From NCBI GenBank assembly GCA_002494015.1, contig DLAR01000036.1, forward strand, positions 1 to 15,173: a DNA stretch of 15,173 nucleotides, in the 5' to 3' direction. Made by a program: the position numbers and the translations under genes. How positions within the stretch are numbered: position 1 is the stretch's first letter; every line of letters begins with the position of its first letter. Below the pieces are notes generated by a model. The model had not been told where the DNA came from and did no database searches. It was given only the letters and a program-made list of their open reading frames with translations. This document shows, piece after piece, positions 14,061 through 15,173 of the stretch. Source of the DNA: Porphyromonadaceae bacterium UBA7042 (GTDB taxonomy: Bacteria; Bacteroidota; Bacteroidia; Bacteroidales; Muribaculaceae).

Positions 14061-14717
14061 ATGGACATTGTTTCGCGCCTCAAACAGTATCTTGACTTGT
14101 GTCAGGTATCGGTAACCCAGTTTGCTGATGCCTGCGGCATCCCCCGACCATCAGTATCACAATTGCTTAACGGTCGCAACAAGAAAGTAAGCGACGAGGT
14201 AATCGCAAAGATTCACGCCGCCTACCCTGATTTATCCATGATGTGGTTAATGTTTGGCGAGGGAAATATGGCAACCGGTTCAAATATTAAAACCTCAGAG
14301 GCTAAAATTGAGGAAAAAACGCCTTTACAAAGGCCGCATGAGCCTGAGAGCCAGCCTGCTGCACAACATATCGACTTCACTGAGAGGAACCGTGAAGTCA
14401 AGCCTGAAATATTTTTTGAAGATTCGCGCGGAGACTTTGACAGCAACGGTAGCAGCGAATTCTCATTTGAGCCCGCGCCTGCCGAAAATCCGTTTCCGTG
14501 GTCATCGTCGACACCGCCACAGCCTGACCCGCCGCGCCAACAACTCCGCTCTGACACCACCCCACAACCCATCCCGCCGTCTGAGTCCCAGCGCCAGTCC
14601 ATCACCCTCAACCCGGGCAAAGGGAAACGCGTCGTCAGCATCATCGTCTACTATGACGACAATTCCTTCGAGCCGTTCATCCCCGACCCTCTTGGCCGCA
14701 ATCCGTTTTCCAGATAA
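14061..14717 (+). CDS. helix-turn-helix (XRE-like) DNA-binding protein with disordered linker
   Basis: The 218-residue product begins with a helix-turn-helix domain (about 1-67): RLKQYLDLC, then SVTQFADACGIPRPSVSQLLNGRNKKVSDEVIAKI, ending with a YPDLSMMWLMFGEGNM segment typical of a Bacteroidota XRE-like group. Residues about 70-185 are low in hydrophobic residues and rich in Pro, Ser, Gln and Glu, so probably disordered. The C-terminus (about 188-212) regains order with KRVVSIIVYYDDNSFEPFIPD, which looks like a beta-hairpin interaction motif. Function is unknown; it is likely a transcription regulator, perhaps controlling its own promoter through the upstream palindrome. Start ATG 14061 follows a consensus promoter, and a strong terminator lies 21 bases after the stop. 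Confidence 0.85.
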   Translation: MDIVSRLKQYLDLCQVSVTQFADACGIPRPSVSQLLNGRNKKVSDEVIAKIHAAYPDLSMMWLMFGEGNMATGSNIKTSEAKIEEKTPLQRPHEPESQPAAQHIDFTERNREVKPEIFFEDSRGDFDSNGSSEFSFEPAPAENPFPWSSSTPPQPDPPRQQLRSDTTPQPIPPSESQRQSITLNPGKGKRVVSIIVYYDDNSFEPFIPDPLGRNPFSR

Positions 14718-14737
14718 ACCCTATATACTTTAAAAAC

Positions 14738-14775
14738 AAAAAGCCGTCATCCCGTTAACGGGATGACGGCTTTTT
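14738..14775. terminator. bidirectional terminator, 38-base perfect palindrome
   Basis: Positions 14738-14775 are a perfect inverted repeat centred on GTTAAC, with arms AAAAAGCCGTCATCCCG and its complement. The flanking A5 and T5 supply a U tail in both directions, serving the convergent helix-turn-helix and ferredoxin genes. Confidence 0.93.
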
Positions 14776-14795
14776 ATCTTACTAAGTCCTGACGA

Positions 14796-14966
14796 TTATT
14801 CGCCGGGGATGATTGCGCTGCTGGGGCAAACTTCCGCACACGAACCGCACTCGATGCAAGTGTCGGGATCGATGTGGTAGATATCGCCTTCAGAGATTGC
14901 TTCAACCGGGCAAACGGGCTGGCAAGTGCCGCAAGCCACACAGGAATCGGTAATTACATAAGCCAT
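14796..14966 (-). CDS. 2[4Fe-4S] ferredoxin, clostridial type
   Basis: This 56-residue protein is a small low-potential electron carrier. Two full cluster motifs are visible: C9, C12, C15, C19-Pro (CVACGTCQPVCP) and C37, C40, C43, C47-Pro (CIECGSCAEVCP), the CxxCxxCxxxCP pattern of bacterial 2[4Fe-4S] ferredoxins, in two pseudo-symmetric halves. The protein begins MAYVITDSC, exactly as is common in the family, and is of normal length. Probable partners are pyruvate:ferredoxin oxidoreductase and Rnf, not present here. It has its own promoter and shares a terminator with the convergent gene, so it is probably monocistronic. Confidence 0.96.
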   Translation of the reverse strand: MAYVITDSCVACGTCQPVCPVEAISEGDIYHIDPDTCIECGSCAEVCPSSAIIPGE

Positions 14967-15013
14967 AATTCTAAAATTTTAATTTTTTGGATGGAAAAAC
15001 ATTTATAACACTG

Positions 15014-15043
15014 CAAATGTAGCTGTTTTTTCGGAGATACAAG
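15014..15043 (-). promoter_or_regulatory. promoter of the ferredoxin gene
   Basis: On the minus strand TACATTTG (15021 down to 15014) is a full -7 match, with CTTG (15043-15040) as -33 after 18 bases. The leader to ATG 14966 would be about 40 bases, very AT-rich (including AAAATTTT), with no Shine-Dalgarno sequence. Confidence 0.68.
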
Positions 15044-15088
15044 CTAAAATCAGTCTGATTTTTTCATAAACATGACGATTTTTCCACA

Positions 15089-15173
15089 TTAAGAGGTTGT
15101 TTAAAAACAAATGTGAATCCAAAGTCCGTTTACACGAGTCGGATTTTGTCATGAATCGAGGGAGCATAGCTGT
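15089..15173. mobile_element. possible terminus of an insertion sequence, cut by right window edge
   Basis: After a TTAA (15089-15092) the sequence GAGGTTGTTTAAAAA (15093-15107) resembles the terminal inverted repeats of IS5-like elements in Bacteroidota, which often begin GAG..GTT. The following bases carry no gene start I can support. Only one end is visible, so this is a weak call from resemblance. Confidence 0.3.

Noticed and set aside
13913..14095. 60-codon open frame overlapping the helix-turn-helix start
   Set aside because: It spans the promoter and operator motifs out of phase with the real gene and has no recognisable features.

Overview
The window looks like chromosomal DNA of a Bacteroidota bacterium, most likely order Bacteroidales and perhaps a Muribaculaceae-like gut commensal; the family is inference from gene style, not a database match. 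Support comes from repeated -33/-7 promoters of the Bacteroidota type (TTTG or CTTG, about 17-20 bases, then TAnnTTTG), start codons without a clear Shine-Dalgarno sequence, an adenosylcobalamin-dependent methylmalonyl-CoA mutase pair typical of succinate/propionate fermenters, and a carboxynorspermidine decarboxylase of the alternative polyamine route. The GC-rich coding regions stand out against AT-rich spacers.

Layout. Positions 1-243 (minus) hold the remnant of an IS5-type transposase, cut at its N-terminus and running off the left edge. Directly beside it a promoter (233-261) starts a six-gene plus-strand block (271-6572) with overlapping or nearly touching genes: a UvrD/PcrA helicase, nspC, a family 2 glycosyltransferase, radC, rlmH and a secreted D-Ala-D-Ala dipeptidase. 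After a 228-base spacer with a promoter come mutA and mutB (6801-10825), closed by a strong terminator. A small two-helix membrane protein (10947-11132) follows. It converges on a minus-strand gene (11214-13103) for a carboxyltransferase fused to a biotin carrier domain (oxaloacetate decarboxylase alpha / pyruvate carboxylase B / transcarboxylase type), with a bidirectional terminator between them.

Positions 13205-14060 are an 856-base AT-rich non-coding region and the least explained part of the window. It contains two adjacent stem-loops with equal 8-base loops, an excellent promoter that does not sit next to any gene, eight same-strand copies of the hexamer TTTGCA, a marked excess of C over G on the plus strand, and a palindrome abutting the promoter of the next gene. 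That gene (14061-14717) encodes a helix-turn-helix protein with a long disordered linker and a short conserved-looking C-terminal patch. A 38-base perfect palindrome acts as terminator between it and a convergent 56-residue two-cluster ferredoxin (14796-14966, minus). The last about 85 bases may be the end of another insertion sequence.

How the genes fit together. MutAB interconverts succinyl-CoA and methylmalonyl-CoA, and the biotin carboxyltransferase next to it handles the pyruvate/oxaloacetate/malonyl-type carboxyl transfer that feeds or drains the same succinate-propionate pathway; this pairing is inferred from family and position. The ferredoxin could serve the associated redox reactions, but it has its own promoter. 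The first block is functionally mixed housekeeping (DNA repair, polyamine, cell-envelope sugar, ribosome modification, peptidoglycan). No defence system, CRISPR array, tRNA or rRNA was seen. The best candidates for something undescribed are the regulatory region 13205-14060 together with the helix-turn-helix protein.
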